DNA of 22,210 bases from a virus. How positions within the stretch are numbered: the first letter of the stretch is position 1; every line of letters begins with the position of its first letter. Shown piece after piece: positions 5,121 to 12,175 of the stretch. Below the pieces are notes generated by a model. It was not told where the DNA came from. It saw nothing but the letters and a program-made list of their open reading frames with translations, and did no database searches. The position numbers and the translations under genes were made by a program. The stretch is from IMG/VR virus record IMGVR_UViG_3300041409_000169, positions 1 to 22,210 of that record. One strand, 5' to 3'.

Positions 5121-5533
5121 GCGCCAATCCACTCTCCGGGGCAATGCATTCCGCCACGGAAGCCTTGGCCCCATCAGCTCTGTCATTCCCGACCCACGAT
5201 TTTCAGGAAGTGGACAGCGCCTGCCGTCCTCTGCCTCAAGGCCGTGTTGTTGGCCACCAATCGGATGCGCGGCTCTCCTCCCCCGCTAGCGTCCGTAACT
5301 GCGGGGCTGGGTTTCCCCTGGCTCGGCCCCGCTCTTTCATTCGTCATTCGTCCGGTTCCCGCCGGCCGCTTGATATCGCCGCGCGTGACGAGAAATCCTT
5401 CCAAGACCTTCGTCACATCGCCATTCCACATCGTCCCGACCTTTCGTCTGCACTCGGTTTCCGTGAGGTAACTTGTGCAACCAAAGGATTAGGAAATGTC
5501 CGAAAAGCCTTCGGAGAACTCCGAAATGTCTGA
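5117..5533 (+). CDS. Doubtful frame filling a gene-poor stretch
   Basis: An open frame from GTG 5117 (GTGA overlap) to 5533. The peptide is Pro/Arg/Ser-rich with no recognisable domain and overlaps the convincing gene at 5496 by 38 bp. The codon pattern is undecided. Competing frames at 5183-5431 (minus) and 5244-5471 (plus) look no better. I therefore read 5121-5480 as either a fast-changing gene or untranslated DNA, and I see no repeat, hairpin with U tract or clear promoter in it. Confidence 0.28.
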   Translation: MSANPLSGAMHSATEALAPSALSFPTHDFQEVDSACRPLPQGRVVGHQSDARLSSPASVRNCGAGFPLARPRSFIRHSSGSRRPLDIAARDEKSFQDLRHIAIPHRPDLSSALGFREVTCATKGLGNVRKAFGELRNV

Positions 5534-5879
5534 ACTTGCGTTCGCGTCGACGCAGCTCAAGAGCATCGCCCCGCCGTCTGTGTCCAGTCACATGGGCGAG
5601 CGCGTTCGAACCGCGGCCATCAAACTCGGGTGGTCTCACTCGCGCACCAAAGACATTTGGTACGCCGACGAGCGTGTCAGCATCAAACCGCGCGAGCTGC
5701 GCAAGATCGAGGAAGTCACAGGTGTCAGGTATGGCCGAGAAGAACTCGCAGAAATCGACGCCTTCATTTCCCGAGCCGACACGATCCTGGCGGACGAGAG
5801 CCCGCGTAGCAATAGCCCGGTCCTTGCTGCGCTCCGCGCGCTCGTTAGCGCTTTTGATCGCCCCGGAGCTGGGCGCTGA
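5496..5879 (+). CDS. Hypothetical early protein, possibly DNA-binding (127 aa)
   Basis: A strong ribosome site (AAAGGA, about 8 nt before ATG 5496) sets the start. After a Ser/Glu-rich N-terminus, residues ~33-90 (MGERVRTAAIKLGWSHSRT, DIWYADERVSIKPRELRKIE, GVRYGREELAEIDAFI) form helices that look like a divergent helix-turn-helix. KLGWSHSRTKDIWYADERV-type motifs occur in uncharacterised alphaproteobacterial phage proteins. It lies directly before the first methyltransferase. No certain function. Confidence 0.72.
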   Translation: MSEKPSENSEMSELAFASTQLKSIAPPSVSSHMGERVRTAAIKLGWSHSRTKDIWYADERVSIKPRELRKIEEVTGVRYGREELAEIDAFISRADTILADESPRSNSPVLAALRALVSAFDRPGAGR

Positions 5880-5912
5880 AATCTCGACTGAAACCCCAAA
5901 GGAACCCGAGAA

Positions 5913-6716
5913 GTGACGGTTGAAATTCTGGTAGGCGACTGCCGCGAAGTCCTCAAAGGCCTGCCGGAAGATTCCGTGAACTGCGTCGTCACGTCGCCGC
6001 CCTATTACGAGCTGCGCGACTATGGCATGGACGATCAGATCGGGTTGGAAAAATCCCCCGAAGAGTTCGTCGCTGAGCTGGTCGGCGTGTTTTCCGAAAC
6101 CAAACGATTACTCCGCGATGATGGGACTGTCTGGGTAAACCTTGGCGACAGCTTCTATAGCGGCAATGGCCAACCGACCGGCCAAGACCCACGAAGCCCA
6201 TCGCGCAACTTCTCGCGTCGCCATAAGCGGTTCCTCGATACGCCCGGCATGGGTTACCCGAAAAAGAGCTTGCTGGGGATGCCCTGGCGCTTTGCCCACG
6301 CAATGCAGCGCGACGGCTGGACGCTGCGCGGTGAAATCATCTGGGTACGCGGCAGCGCGTTCCTTGAGGCGGGCGTGAGCGATCGGCCGCACCGCCAGCA
6401 CGAAACGATCTTCCTGTTCTCGAAGTCGCGCCGCTATTTTTTCGATCAGTCTAAACTTCCAGAGCAGAGCGTCTGGCATATCGAGCCGATGCGCGGCCTT
6501 CGCGGGCACAGTGCAGCTTTCCCCGAGGAAATCCCGAAACGCTGCATTGAGGCCGGCTGTCCTGACGCCGGCGTGGTGTTGGACCCCTTCGGCGGCGCTG
6601 GCACCACTGGCCTCGTAGCCAATCAACTCGGCCGCGATGCCATCCTGATCGAGATCAATCCTGAATACGCGGAACTGGCCCGGCAACGTCTCGGCCTATT
6701 CGCGTCTGCCGCCTAA
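5913..6716 (+). CDS. DNA methyltransferase, N4-cytosine/N6-adenine, beta-type motif order
   Basis: A 267-residue enzyme. The catalytic motif IV (TSPPYY, residues 27-32) comes first and the SAM-binding motif I (DPFGGAGTTG, 224-233) near the C-terminus, which is the beta circular permutation. Between them are RRHKRF, WVRGSAFLEAG and the HRQHETIFLFSKSRRYFFDQ landmark typical of this group, then GLRGHSAAFPEEI. TSPPY suits m4C as well as some m6A enzymes, so the target base is open. GTG 5913 start, with AAAGGA about 9 nt upstream. No partner restriction enzyme is next to it, so it is an orphan phage methyltransferase, plausibly for evading host restriction or marking phage DNA. Confidence 0.93.
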   Translation: MTVEILVGDCREVLKGLPEDSVNCVVTSPPYYELRDYGMDDQIGLEKSPEEFVAELVGVFSETKRLLRDDGTVWVNLGDSFYSGNGQPTGQDPRSPSRNFSRRHKRFLDTPGMGYPKKSLLGMPWRFAHAMQRDGWTLRGEIIWVRGSAFLEAGVSDRPHRQHETIFLFSKSRRYFFDQSKLPEQSVWHIEPMRGLRGHSAAFPEEIPKRCIEAGCPDAGVVLDPFGGAGTTGLVANQLGRDAILIEINPEYAELARQRLGLFASAA

Positions 6717-6738
6717 CCCCAACCAGGAGGAAATCACA

Positions 6739-7032
6739 ATGACCGCAGCATCGAAGCAGAAAACTCAATTGTCGATCGTCGGACCGGACATTGCGCAGCT
6801 CGAAGCCGTGGTTGTGGAAGCCGCGCAGCAGACCGCTCCCATGGTCCAGCGCTACCAGACCCACAAGGACCGCATTCAGGTCGCGACCAATGAGCTGCTG
6901 CGCGAGCGGGCCGATCTGGAAGACCGCCGCGCCTTGCTCCGCCGCCAGTTCGATGCCGTCGACGCCGGGCTCTGCGATCATATCAACGATATCGACGCAA
7001 CGCTCGGCCTGTATCCCCAGCCTGCCGCCTAA
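6739..7032 (+). CDS. Coiled-coil hypothetical protein (97 aa)
   Basis: Preceded by a near-perfect Shine-Dalgarno (AGGAGG, 10 nt before ATG 6739). Almost entirely helical and highly charged: IAQLEAVVVEAAQQTAPMVQ, then ATNELLRERADLEDRRALLR, RQFDAVDAGLCDHINDID. Heptad-like spacing suggests a coiled coil. It lies between two methyltransferases and is separated from them by C-rich linkers. Function is unknown. Confidence 0.75.
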   Translation: MTAASKQKTQLSIVGPDIAQLEAVVVEAAQQTAPMVQRYQTHKDRIQVATNELLRERADLEDRRALLRRQFDAVDAGLCDHINDIDATLGLYPQPAA

Positions 7033-7062
7033 CCACCTCATCCGAAATAGAAGGGTAGACCA

Positions 7063-7803
7063 ATGAAGATCAGCCAAGACGTAATGGAAGTTCTCGACCG
7101 CGCCGAAGTCGACGGCAACAAGCTGGTGCTGACCGGGCAGCTCGACCGCAAGCTCTATCAGGACGTGAACAAGGTTCTCGACGCGATCGGCGGCAAGTGG
7201 AGCCGGGGCGCTAAGGCGCACGTCTTCGATATGCCTGTTGTCGACGTGCTGGAACCGATCATGGAGACGGGCGAATACAGCCGCACGAAGCAGGACTTCG
7301 GCCAGTTCGATAGCCCTGAAGATGTCGTCGCCCGTGTTATCCAACTGGCTGATATCGACGCCGGAATGATGGTCTTGGAGCCCAGCGCGGGCATCGGCAA
7401 TATCGCAATCGCTGCCGAGCGCTGCGGCGCGCATGTGACCTGCTGGGAACTCGACCCGAAGCGTGCCGCGAACCTTGCCGGCCTGTTCAAGGCGGTCAAC
7501 GCCGCCGACTTCCTTGCGGCCGCTCCATCAACGTCATTCCAGTTCGACGTGGTGGTCATGAACCCACCATTCGCCAAGCAGGCTGACATCGACCATGTCC
7601 TGCACGCCGCCAAGTTCCTGAAGCCCGGCGGCCGCCTCGTCTCGGTCATGTCGGCAAGCGTGATGTTCCGCAGCAATGCCAAGACTGAAGCTTTCCGCGC
7701 CTTTGTCGATGCGCGCGGCGGCTCAATCGAGCGCCTGCCTGATGCCGCTTTCGCCGCGTCGGGCACTCAGGTCAACACGTGCATCGTGACGTTCACGGCC
7801 TAA
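7063..7803 (+). CDS. DNA adenine methyltransferase-like protein, gamma-type motif order
   Basis: A 246-residue protein. Residues 1-75 form a phage-specific N-terminal region (LTGQLDRKLYQDVNKVLDAI, GGKWSRGAKAHVF). A Rossmann SAM-binding domain follows, with motif I EPSAGIG (106-112), the acidic CWELD after strand 2, and catalytic motif IV MNPPF (166-170), then LKPGGRL (186-192). Motif I before NPPF and the NPPF sequence point to an N6-adenine enzyme. The N-terminal GGKWSRGAKAHVF resembles proteins labelled 'class I SAM-dependent methyltransferase' in many alphaproteobacterial phages. It is an orphan, the second methyltransferase of this operon. Confidence 0.9.
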   Translation: MKISQDVMEVLDRAEVDGNKLVLTGQLDRKLYQDVNKVLDAIGGKWSRGAKAHVFDMPVVDVLEPIMETGEYSRTKQDFGQFDSPEDVVARVIQLADIDAGMMVLEPSAGIGNIAIAAERCGAHVTCWELDPKRAANLAGLFKAVNAADFLAAAPSTSFQFDVVVMNPPFAKQADIDHVLHAAKFLKPGGRLVSVMSASVMFRSNAKTEAFRAFVDARGGSIERLPDAAFAASGTQVNTCIVTFTA

Positions 7804-7826
7804 TCCCACCCCGGAGACTAACCGCA

Positions 7827-8030
7827 ATGGGCAACCCTCGCAGCTTCACCACCACGTTCAACGCCAAAAATCGAGAGCTTGAGGGCTTTCGTAAGAGCCG
7901 CGGCTGCACGTCGACCAAGAAGATCAAGGCGGCTGTAGCGCGCGCTGCGTCTGGCCGTCCTGCTGACTTAGCATCGCAAGCCCGCATCTCCCTCGCCCTC
8001 CGTCGTATCGCTGGGAGTGCGCAGGTATGA
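7827..8030 (+). CDS. Small basic hypothetical protein (67 aa)
   Basis: ATG 7827 follows GGAG at about 10 nt. The frame extends to 7779 but that is inside the methyltransferase gene. The product is strongly basic with few acids (NRELEGFRKSRGCTSTKKIK, RPADLASQARISLALRRIAG). It may bind nucleic acid. Its TGA overlaps the next ATG (ATGA). Confidence 0.65.
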   Translation: MGNPRSFTTTFNAKNRELEGFRKSRGCTSTKKIKAAVARAASGRPADLASQARISLALRRIAGSAQV

Positions 8031-8497
8031 ATACCGAAACCTTCGACATGTTTGCTGGCGTCATCAACGAAATGGCCAACGGGCCGCGTGTCTCGTCTTT
8101 CCACGGTCTGACAAAAGACCTTTTGCGGCGGCTGTCCGAAAAGGGTCTGACGCTGGAGCAATGCGCCAGCCGCAAGATGCTGAACCGATCGGTCGGCACG
8201 CTGCAAAGCCGTTGCCGCGAGTTCGGCATTCGCTTCCCAGATTATACCCCGGCCAATATGCGCAAGCACATCAAGTTCGTGCCGAGCGGGGACTTCCTTG
8301 AGCTTGACGGGCCGGAAGTTGAGCCGGTCGCTGGAGTGCTTGGCATCGTCATCACCAAGGCTCGGGGCAGCGGCGAACCCCGTTGCGGCATCCCTTCATG
8401 GTCATTCGATGACGCTAAGGAAAAGCTGAAGGCGGCCGGCTATGTTGCCAAAAAAGCCAAGCCCGCGAAGAAGCCAAAGGTGGCCGCCCATGGCTAA
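8027..8497 (+). CDS. Hypothetical protein with helix-turn-helix-like segment and basic tail
   Basis: A 156-residue protein coupled by an ATGA overlap. Residues ~25-75 (LTKDLLRRLSEKGLTLEQCA, SRKMLNRSVGTLQSRCREFG, IRFPDY) match the layout of a homeodomain-like HTH with a GL-T-x-E-x-C-A-x turn. The C-terminus is Lys/Ala/Pro-rich (AKKAKPAKKPKVAAHG), like a nonspecific DNA-binding tail. It could be an early or middle regulator, but no family is certain. Confidence 0.7.
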   Translation: MNTETFDMFAGVINEMANGPRVSSFHGLTKDLLRRLSEKGLTLEQCASRKMLNRSVGTLQSRCREFGIRFPDYTPANMRKHIKFVPSGDFLELDGPEVEPVAGVLGIVITKARGSGEPRCGIPSWSFDDAKEKLKAAGYVAKKAKPAKKPKVAAHG

Positions 8498-8702
8498 AGA
8501 CATCACCACCAAGGACGTTCTCTACGCCCTCGAATACATGGCCGATGCGATGGAGCGCCAGCCCAACGGCAAATGGATCATGGCATCCAGCCGCGCGCCG
8601 GTGCGCGAGAGCATCGCCAATGAGGTTCGTGCCTCGGGCCTGGTATTTGCTGTAGCCGAACGCGACGGCCGCCAGCGCATCGTTTGGCTGGAGGCCGCAT
8701 AG
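8490..8702 (+). CDS. Small hypothetical phage protein (70 aa)
   Basis: ATG 8490 with AAAGGTGG upstream, overlapping the previous gene by 8 nt. It starts MAKDITTKDVLYALEYMADA and ends GRQRIVWLEAA. The PNGKWIMASSRAPVRESIAN segment followed by a strand-rich end suggests a small alpha/beta fold. The TAG is immediately followed by the next ATG. No function recognised. Confidence 0.7.
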   Translation: MAKDITTKDVLYALEYMADAMERQPNGKWIMASSRAPVRESIANEVRASGLVFAVAERDGRQRIVWLEAA

Positions 8703-8879
8703 ATGACCCTTCCAACACCATCCGATAGAGCGACAGGCGTGAAGACCAATGGAGAGGGTCGGCGCACGACTGCGCACCTGAACCTGACCGTGCCCCTTGA
8801 AAGCCCCGCGCTCCCGCCGATGAAACGCGATGTCTACCGCAATCAGTTCAGCACCAAACGGGCACAGGAGCGGAAATGA
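8703..8879 (+). CDS. Small hypothetical protein (58 aa)
   Basis: ATG 8703 abuts the preceding TAG and the TGA overlaps the next ATG (ATGA), so the frame fits the operon exactly. It is basic, Pro/Thr-rich, with TAHLNLTVPLESPALPP in the middle and KRDVYRNQFSTKRAQERK at the end. No domain was recognised. Confidence 0.62.
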   Translation: MTLPTPSDRATGVKTNGEGRRTTAHLNLTVPLESPALPPMKRDVYRNQFSTKRAQERK

Positions 8880-9187
8880 CCAAGCTCACCGGGATCGAAA
8901 AGCTGCACCCGCAAAACCACGACCTGTATCGCCGCGTGCAGCACCTCGTTGGCTTGAGGTGGTCTTGGGAAGCCATCGCCGACGATGCCGGGCTGGTAGG
9001 CGCGCGCCGCGTCCAAGACCTGTGCGAATGGGTGCTGGAGTACCGCGAGCCCAAGAAGCTACCGATGGTCTCCAGCCTCGTGTTGGAGGTGCCAACGTAC
9101 TCGCCAGCGCTTCGGGATAGAGGCGTTCGGCTGGCCATGTGGGAACGACAGCGGGCAGGGGCCATGAAGGCGAGGGCGCAGATATGA
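8876..9187 (+). CDS. Hypothetical HTH-like early protein (103 aa)
   Basis: ATG within an ATGA overlap. Residues ~16-50 (LYRRVQHLVGLRWSWEAIAD, DAGLVGARRVQDLCEWVLEY) look like a helix-turn-helix. The rest (LRDRGVRLAMWERQRAGAMK) is a basic helix. It lies directly upstream of the nuclease and replication genes. DNA binding is inferred only. Confidence 0.7.
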   Translation: MTKLTGIEKLHPQNHDLYRRVQHLVGLRWSWEAIADDAGLVGARRVQDLCEWVLEYREPKKLPMVSSLVLEVPTYSPALRDRGVRLAMWERQRAGAMKARAQI

Positions 9188-9693
9188 GCAATCTACCAAA
9201 GGATTTCCGCAACCAAGCATATTCGCTGATGGATATGGAGATTGCCCAGATAGAGGCGGATATGACCTCGCACTGTGAAAGCCCCATTGAAGTGGCATTT
9301 GCCGCGGCATTCCTTCTCCTGGGCAGGTATTCGTACGGTCATATCGGCTTCCTTCCTCCGGGGGATGATTACGAGCTCAATAAGATTGAATACGAGTTCG
9401 CTCTGGCCGCGCAGCGGCACATCCTCAACTACCGAGTGGATTTTGTAGCCTACTGGAATGCCGCTCCAGAGCGCCAGCGCATTGTCATTGAGTGCGATGG
9501 GCATAATTTCCACGAACGCACAAAGGAGCAGGCAGCGAAGGATCGCTCTCGAGATCGGGCGCTGCAGCAGGCGGGTTTCCGTGTTTTTCGTTTCACAGGC
9601 TCGGAAATCTATAGGGATGCTTTTAAGTGCGCGGCCGAAGTTCTCGAATCTTTGTGTTCGATGATGGACGATGACACCGGGGCGGGGAAATGA
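9184..9693 (+). CDS. DUF559/Vsr-like endonuclease
   Basis: A 169-residue protein coupled by ATGA to both neighbours (start 9184, stop overlapping 9690). The C-terminal two thirds have the Vsr/DUF559 PD-(D/E)xK pattern: CESPIE (31-36), YRVDF (83-87, catalytic Asp86), IECDGHNFH (102-110) and then KEQAAKDRSRDRALQQAGFR-VFRF, where a basic helix leads into the last strand. These families include a mismatch nicking enzyme and many uncharacterised nucleases. It sits immediately before the replication initiator and may act in replication, recombination or host DNA breakdown. Substrate unknown. Confidence 0.85.
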   Translation: MSNLPKDFRNQAYSLMDMEIAQIEADMTSHCESPIEVAFAAAFLLLGRYSYGHIGFLPPGDDYELNKIEYEFALAAQRHILNYRVDFVAYWNAAPERQRIVIECDGHNFHERTKEQAAKDRSRDRALQQAGFRVFRFTGSEIYRDAFKCAAEVLESLCSMMDDDTGAGK

Positions 9694-10568
9694 GCCGCAT
9701 CCGTTCCGTGCATCCTGGCCTATGGACAGATGAGGCCTTTATGGGTCTCAGCGCCTTCGCGCGCCTCCTCTACATTGGCCTTTGGAATGAAGCCTTTGAC
9801 GACGGCGTATTCGAGTGGAAGCCGCTAACAATCAAGGCGCGCATCTTCCCGGTCGACAACGTCGATATCGCTGCCCTGCTGGCTGAATTGATCTCTGGCG
9901 ATTGCATCCGCGAGCGCGGTAAGTATGGGCTCATCCGCAACTTCCGGCATTACCAGCGGCCGAAAAAGCCGAACAGTTCCGGAATGCTCGAGGCAGCAGA
10001 CCACCAATACGTCGGTATAGTTCCGAACCATTCCCCCACCAGTACGGAAGAAGCCGAGCAGATGGAGGAGGGAGGAGGGAAGGGGAAGGATGTAGAAGAA
10101 GCCCCCTTGACCCCCGAGGGGGGCGACGAGGCGATTTTCAATGAATGCTGGCAGACGTTCCCCCACCATCCGGAGAGCGTGAGGTCACAGGCTCGAAAGC
10201 AATTCGATACGCTAAAGGCCGATGAGAAGCTCGAGCTACTCCCCAGCACGAAGCACTACCGGGCGTTCTGGGTCGAGGAATGCGTTCGACGCAAGGAGAC
10301 GCAGGAGGCCCGGCTTCAATACGTTCCGCATCTCGCCACGTGGATCAAGAACGGCGCCTGGCGTGAGGCCATGGCGCTTCCCGTCAAGGCTGCTGCGAGC
10401 GCCGCTGTGGCCGATGCGCTGGAATACGTCGACCGGTATGCCCAAGAGGATCTGTTCGCCCGTTGTGAGCGGCTGCGGGGCAAGGCGGCGCCAACCAGCA
10501 TCCAGCGTTATGGCTTCCCTCGGGAAATCGTAGCCGCCGCTCGAGCCGGAGAGGGCGTGGCAGCATGA
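9690..10568 (+). CDS. Phage replication initiator (lambda O/DnaD-like organiser)
   Basis: A 292-residue protein. The N-terminal ~100 residues (IRSVHPGLWTDEAFMGLS, ARLLYIGLWNEAFDDGVFEW, KPLTIKARIFPVDNVDI, IRNFRHYQRPKKPN) are the winged-helix start common to phage replication proteins. A low-complexity acidic/Gly linker (~115-145) follows, then a C-terminal helical domain (FNECWQTFPHHPES, LQYVPHLATWIKNGAWRE). By analogy to lambda O the N-terminus binds the origin and the C-terminus recruits the helicase. No helicase or loader gene is next to it, so the host's is probably used. The linker is encoded by a purine run that may be the origin. Confidence 0.85.
   Translation: MSRIRSVHPGLWTDEAFMGLSAFARLLYIGLWNEAFDDGVFEWKPLTIKARIFPVDNVDIAALLAELISGDCIRERGKYGLIRNFRHYQRPKKPNSSGMLEAADHQYVGIVPNHSPTSTEEAEQMEEGGGKGKDVEEAPLTPEGGDEAIFNECWQTFPHHPESVRSQARKQFDTLKADEKLELLPSTKHYRAFWVEECVRRKETQEARLQYVPHLATWIKNGAWREAMALPVKAAASAAVADALEYVDRYAQEDLFARCERLRGKAAPTSIQRYGFPREIVAAARAGEGVAA
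10064..10123. other. Purine tract and C5/G6 hairpin inside the replication gene, possible origin
   Basis: Bases 10064-10090 are 27 uninterrupted purines with short G runs. They are followed by two C runs and a G run: CCCCC (10102-10106), then CCCCC-GA-GGGGGG (10111-10123). Lambdoid phages place their origin inside the O gene at the linker, and this sits at the same place. No clear iterons were found, so origin function is only inferred. Confidence 0.4.
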
Positions 10569-10759
10569 CCACCAAGGAACGCATCTCAGCTCTCGAATCC
10601 GCCGCGACCGATTGCGAACGCGGACTTCGCCACGCATACGGCCAGCAGCGGCTTGAGATGAACATCAAGCTCACCCGCATCCGCCGGCAGATCGCCATGC
10701 TCACCGAAGATCAGCGGAGCCCTGAACCTCGGCCAAAGCAGGCGAGGAAATTCGCATGA
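10565..10759 (+). CDS. Small helical hypothetical protein (64 aa)
   Basis: Coupled by ATGA to the replication gene. It is helical and charged: ERISALESAATDCERGLRHA, YGQQRLEMNIKLTRIRRQIA, then a basic end (PRPKQARKFA). It could associate with the initiator or its DNA. No family recognised. Confidence 0.7.
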   Translation: MTTKERISALESAATDCERGLRHAYGQQRLEMNIKLTRIRRQIAMLTEDQRSPEPRPKQARKFA

Positions 10760-10800
10760 TCCCCCGAGAGATTGAATCCAACCCCTACATGGGAGAATGA
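10756..10800 (+). CDS. Possible 14-residue bridging cistron
   Basis: ATG 10756 overlaps the upstream TGA and its own TGA (10798-10800) overlaps an ATG at 10797. It holds the Shine-Dalgarno (GGGAG) of the next gene. It may simply keep ribosomes moving to the ribbon-helix-helix gene. No evidence that the peptide itself matters. Confidence 0.3.
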   Translation: MIPREIESNPYMGE

Positions 10801-10802
10801 AA

Positions 10803-11048
10803 ATGGCCACGATGACACTGAATTTCTCGGACGCCGAAATGGCGGTCGTTGACGGGCTGGCCGATCAACACGAGATGAGCAAAACCGCCGTCATGCGTAC
10901 GGCACTGCGTCTCTATCAACTCGTCAACCAGCGTTTGGCTGAAGGCGAAACCTTTAATTTTAGCGGTGACCAAGGGCGGGCGATGGCTTTCGTGGGCGTC
11001 GGGTTTCCTCTCCCCACCCCTCCCCAGGATATGGAGGAGAAGCCGTGA
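10803..11048 (+). CDS. Ribbon-helix-helix regulator
   Basis: I chose ATG 10803, 7 nt after GGGAG, over the in-frame ATG 10797. Residues ~1-45 (MATMTLNFSDAEMAVVDGLA, DQHEMSKTAVMRTALRLYQL) fit the RHH fold: a short basic-facing strand, then helix, turn (SKTAVMR) and second helix. Family members bind operators as dimers. The C-terminal ~30 residues are Gly/Pro-rich with no clear partner-binding domain. A regulator at this point in the operon could control late or replication genes. No toxin partner is adjacent. Confidence 0.78.
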   Translation: MATMTLNFSDAEMAVVDGLADQHEMSKTAVMRTALRLYQLVNQRLAEGETFNFSGDQGRAMAFVGVGFPLPTPPQDMEEKP

Positions 11049-11176
11049 GCATCGAACTCAGGATAACCGGGCTCGTCGTCTGCGCCTCGATTGCTGGCGT
11101 TTTAGCATGGCGCAAAACCGATGGCTGGGGCTGGTTCCTGTTCATCGGCTTCGTTGCGCTCGTCGCAAATCCCTAA
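11045..11176 (+). CDS. Membrane microprotein (43 aa)
   Basis: GTG 11045 overlaps the upstream TGA (GTGA). Residues ~7-21 (TGLVVCASIAGVLAW) and ~29-42 (WGWFLFIGFVALVA) are hydrophobic with RKTDG between them, so it is a hairpin of two TM segments. It stops 28 bp before the NusG-like gene. Function unknown; holin-like size but no other evidence. Confidence 0.55.
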   Translation: MSIELRITGLVVCASIAGVLAWRKTDGWGWFLFIGFVALVANP

Positions 11177-11204
11177 CCCCCCCCATCCCACAAGGGCATT
11201 CACA

Positions 11205-11786
11205 ATGGCTTGGTACGTCATCCGAACGAATATCAAATGCGAGGACAAGGCGGAGCGGAACCTGCGTGATGCGGGATTTCGGACCTATGCGCCATGGCAG
11301 AAGTTCGAGCGGCTGAACCGTCGCAAGCGGGTGTTCATCCAGCACGAGATGCGCTTGGCGCCGCGCTACCTGTTCCTCGATACCGGTTTGCTGCCCCGCG
11401 ATCATACGCCATGGGGCGTCATCCGGGGCTGTGACGGTGTTGAACATGTTCTAGGCGTCAATGGCCTGCCGCTGGCTCTTGGGCCGCAGGACGTAGCCGC
11501 ACTGACCGCCATCATGGCGGCCGAACGCGACTTTGCCTTTGACGAAACGCGAGCAGGGAAGCTGCACCGCCGCGAGATCGGCAAGACCAAGAAGGAAACC
11601 ACCCGCATGCGGTTTCCGGTCGGCAGCAAGGTTAGGATCAATGATGGCCCGTTCGCCACCTTCGGCGGGGAAATCACCAACGTCAACGGTCGCGGCCACC
11701 TATTGGTCATGACCACGATATTCGGCCGGCTGACGCCTGTGGAATTGGAGGCAGGGCAGGTTGAGGCTATTGCATCCGCCGCGTGA
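11205..11786 (+). CDS. NusG/RfaH-like transcription antitermination protein
   Basis: A 193-residue protein. ATG 11205 follows AAGGG at 8 nt; the frame extends upstream only over non-coding linker. Residues ~1-110 are an NGN domain (MAWYVIRTNIKCEDKAERNL, RDAGFRTYAPWQKF, HEMRLAPRYLFLDT, VEHVLGVNG). After a charged linker (EIGKTKKETTR), a KOW domain begins near residue 137 (VGSKVRINDGPFATFGG, then LTPVELEAGQVEAI). NusG paralogues bind the RNA polymerase clamp and suppress pausing and termination. As the last gene before a hairpin-rich gap and the late genes, it is the best candidate for the late-gene activator, in the position of lambda Q. Confidence 0.92.
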   Translation: MAWYVIRTNIKCEDKAERNLRDAGFRTYAPWQKFERLNRRKRVFIQHEMRLAPRYLFLDTGLLPRDHTPWGVIRGCDGVEHVLGVNGLPLALGPQDVAALTAIMAAERDFAFDETRAGKLHRREIGKTKKETTRMRFPVGSKVRINDGPFATFGGEITNVNGRGHLLVMTTIFGRLTPVELEAGQVEAIASAA

Positions 11787-11911
11787 TTCAACTAAATTGC
11801 GGTTAAGTGATTTGGGTCGGCGTATAGGGGGCTCGCTAGTCGAGCGCTTCCTTCGGGCTCAGCCGCATTAGGCCGGCGCATTCTTTTTTGCGCCCTGAAT
11901 TCTGGCGAAGG

Positions 11912-12007
11912 ATGGAAAGCCCGGTGCCGAATATCAAGCTCACCCGTGTTCCCGATGTTGGCTACGGCAGTTCATGGAATTTTGCCTGGGGGTGGCTTCC
12001 AGCTTGA
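11912..12007 (+). CDS. Possible 31-residue ORF in the leader
   Basis: ATG 11912 with AAGG directly before it (spacing too short for a good site), ending TGA 12007. The peptide has NIKLTRVPDVGYGSSWNFAW and no known motif. Little supports it beyond the frame. Confidence 0.22.
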   Translation: MESPVPNIKLTRVPDVGYGSSWNFAWGWLPA

Positions 12008-12066
12008 CTGGACAAGGTTTTCTGACCATTGGCACTTTCAAGTCATGTGGTCGAAGCCGATAAAAT

Positions 12067-12108
12067 AGCGAGGCGGTTGAGGTCCTTAAATCTCGCGGCC
12101 GCCTCGCT
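12067..12108. other. Long 10-bp hairpin in the leader
   Basis: Arms AGCGAGGCGG (12067-12076) and CCGCCTCGCT (12099-12108) pair perfectly over 10 bp around a 22-nt loop that itself holds GAG/CTC. No U tract follows on either strand, so it is not a classical terminator. It could be a pause or antitermination signal, a DNA cruciform or a binding site. Confidence 0.7.
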
Positions 12109-12110
12109 TA

Positions 12111-12137
12111 GGCAGCAGAAACGACCGGCCTGCTGCC
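12111..12137. other. Second hairpin, two bases after the first
   Basis: Arms GGCAGCAG (12111-12118) and CTGCTGCC (12130-12137), perfect 8-bp stem, 11-nt loop. With the hairpin at 12067-12108 it forms a tandem pair with a 2-nt gap, which would stack in RNA. No U tract. Confidence 0.7.
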
Positions 12138-12175
12138 GAATTCCCGCCCCTCAGGGCATAAGAGATCGAAGCGGC

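Noticed and set aside
6655-7434. 259-codon minus frame across the methyltransferase region
   Set aside because: A shadow of well-supported plus genes with good codon bias and Shine-Dalgarno sites.
10803-11176. Toxin-antitoxin pair (ribbon-helix-helix plus small membrane protein)
   Set aside because: The order and coupling are suggestive, but the RHH protein has no clear antitoxin tail and the microprotein resembles no known toxin.
11797-11828. Late promoter with TTGCGG and TATAGG
   Set aside because: The spacer of about 20 bases is too long and the -35 is poor, so it was not listed as a feature.
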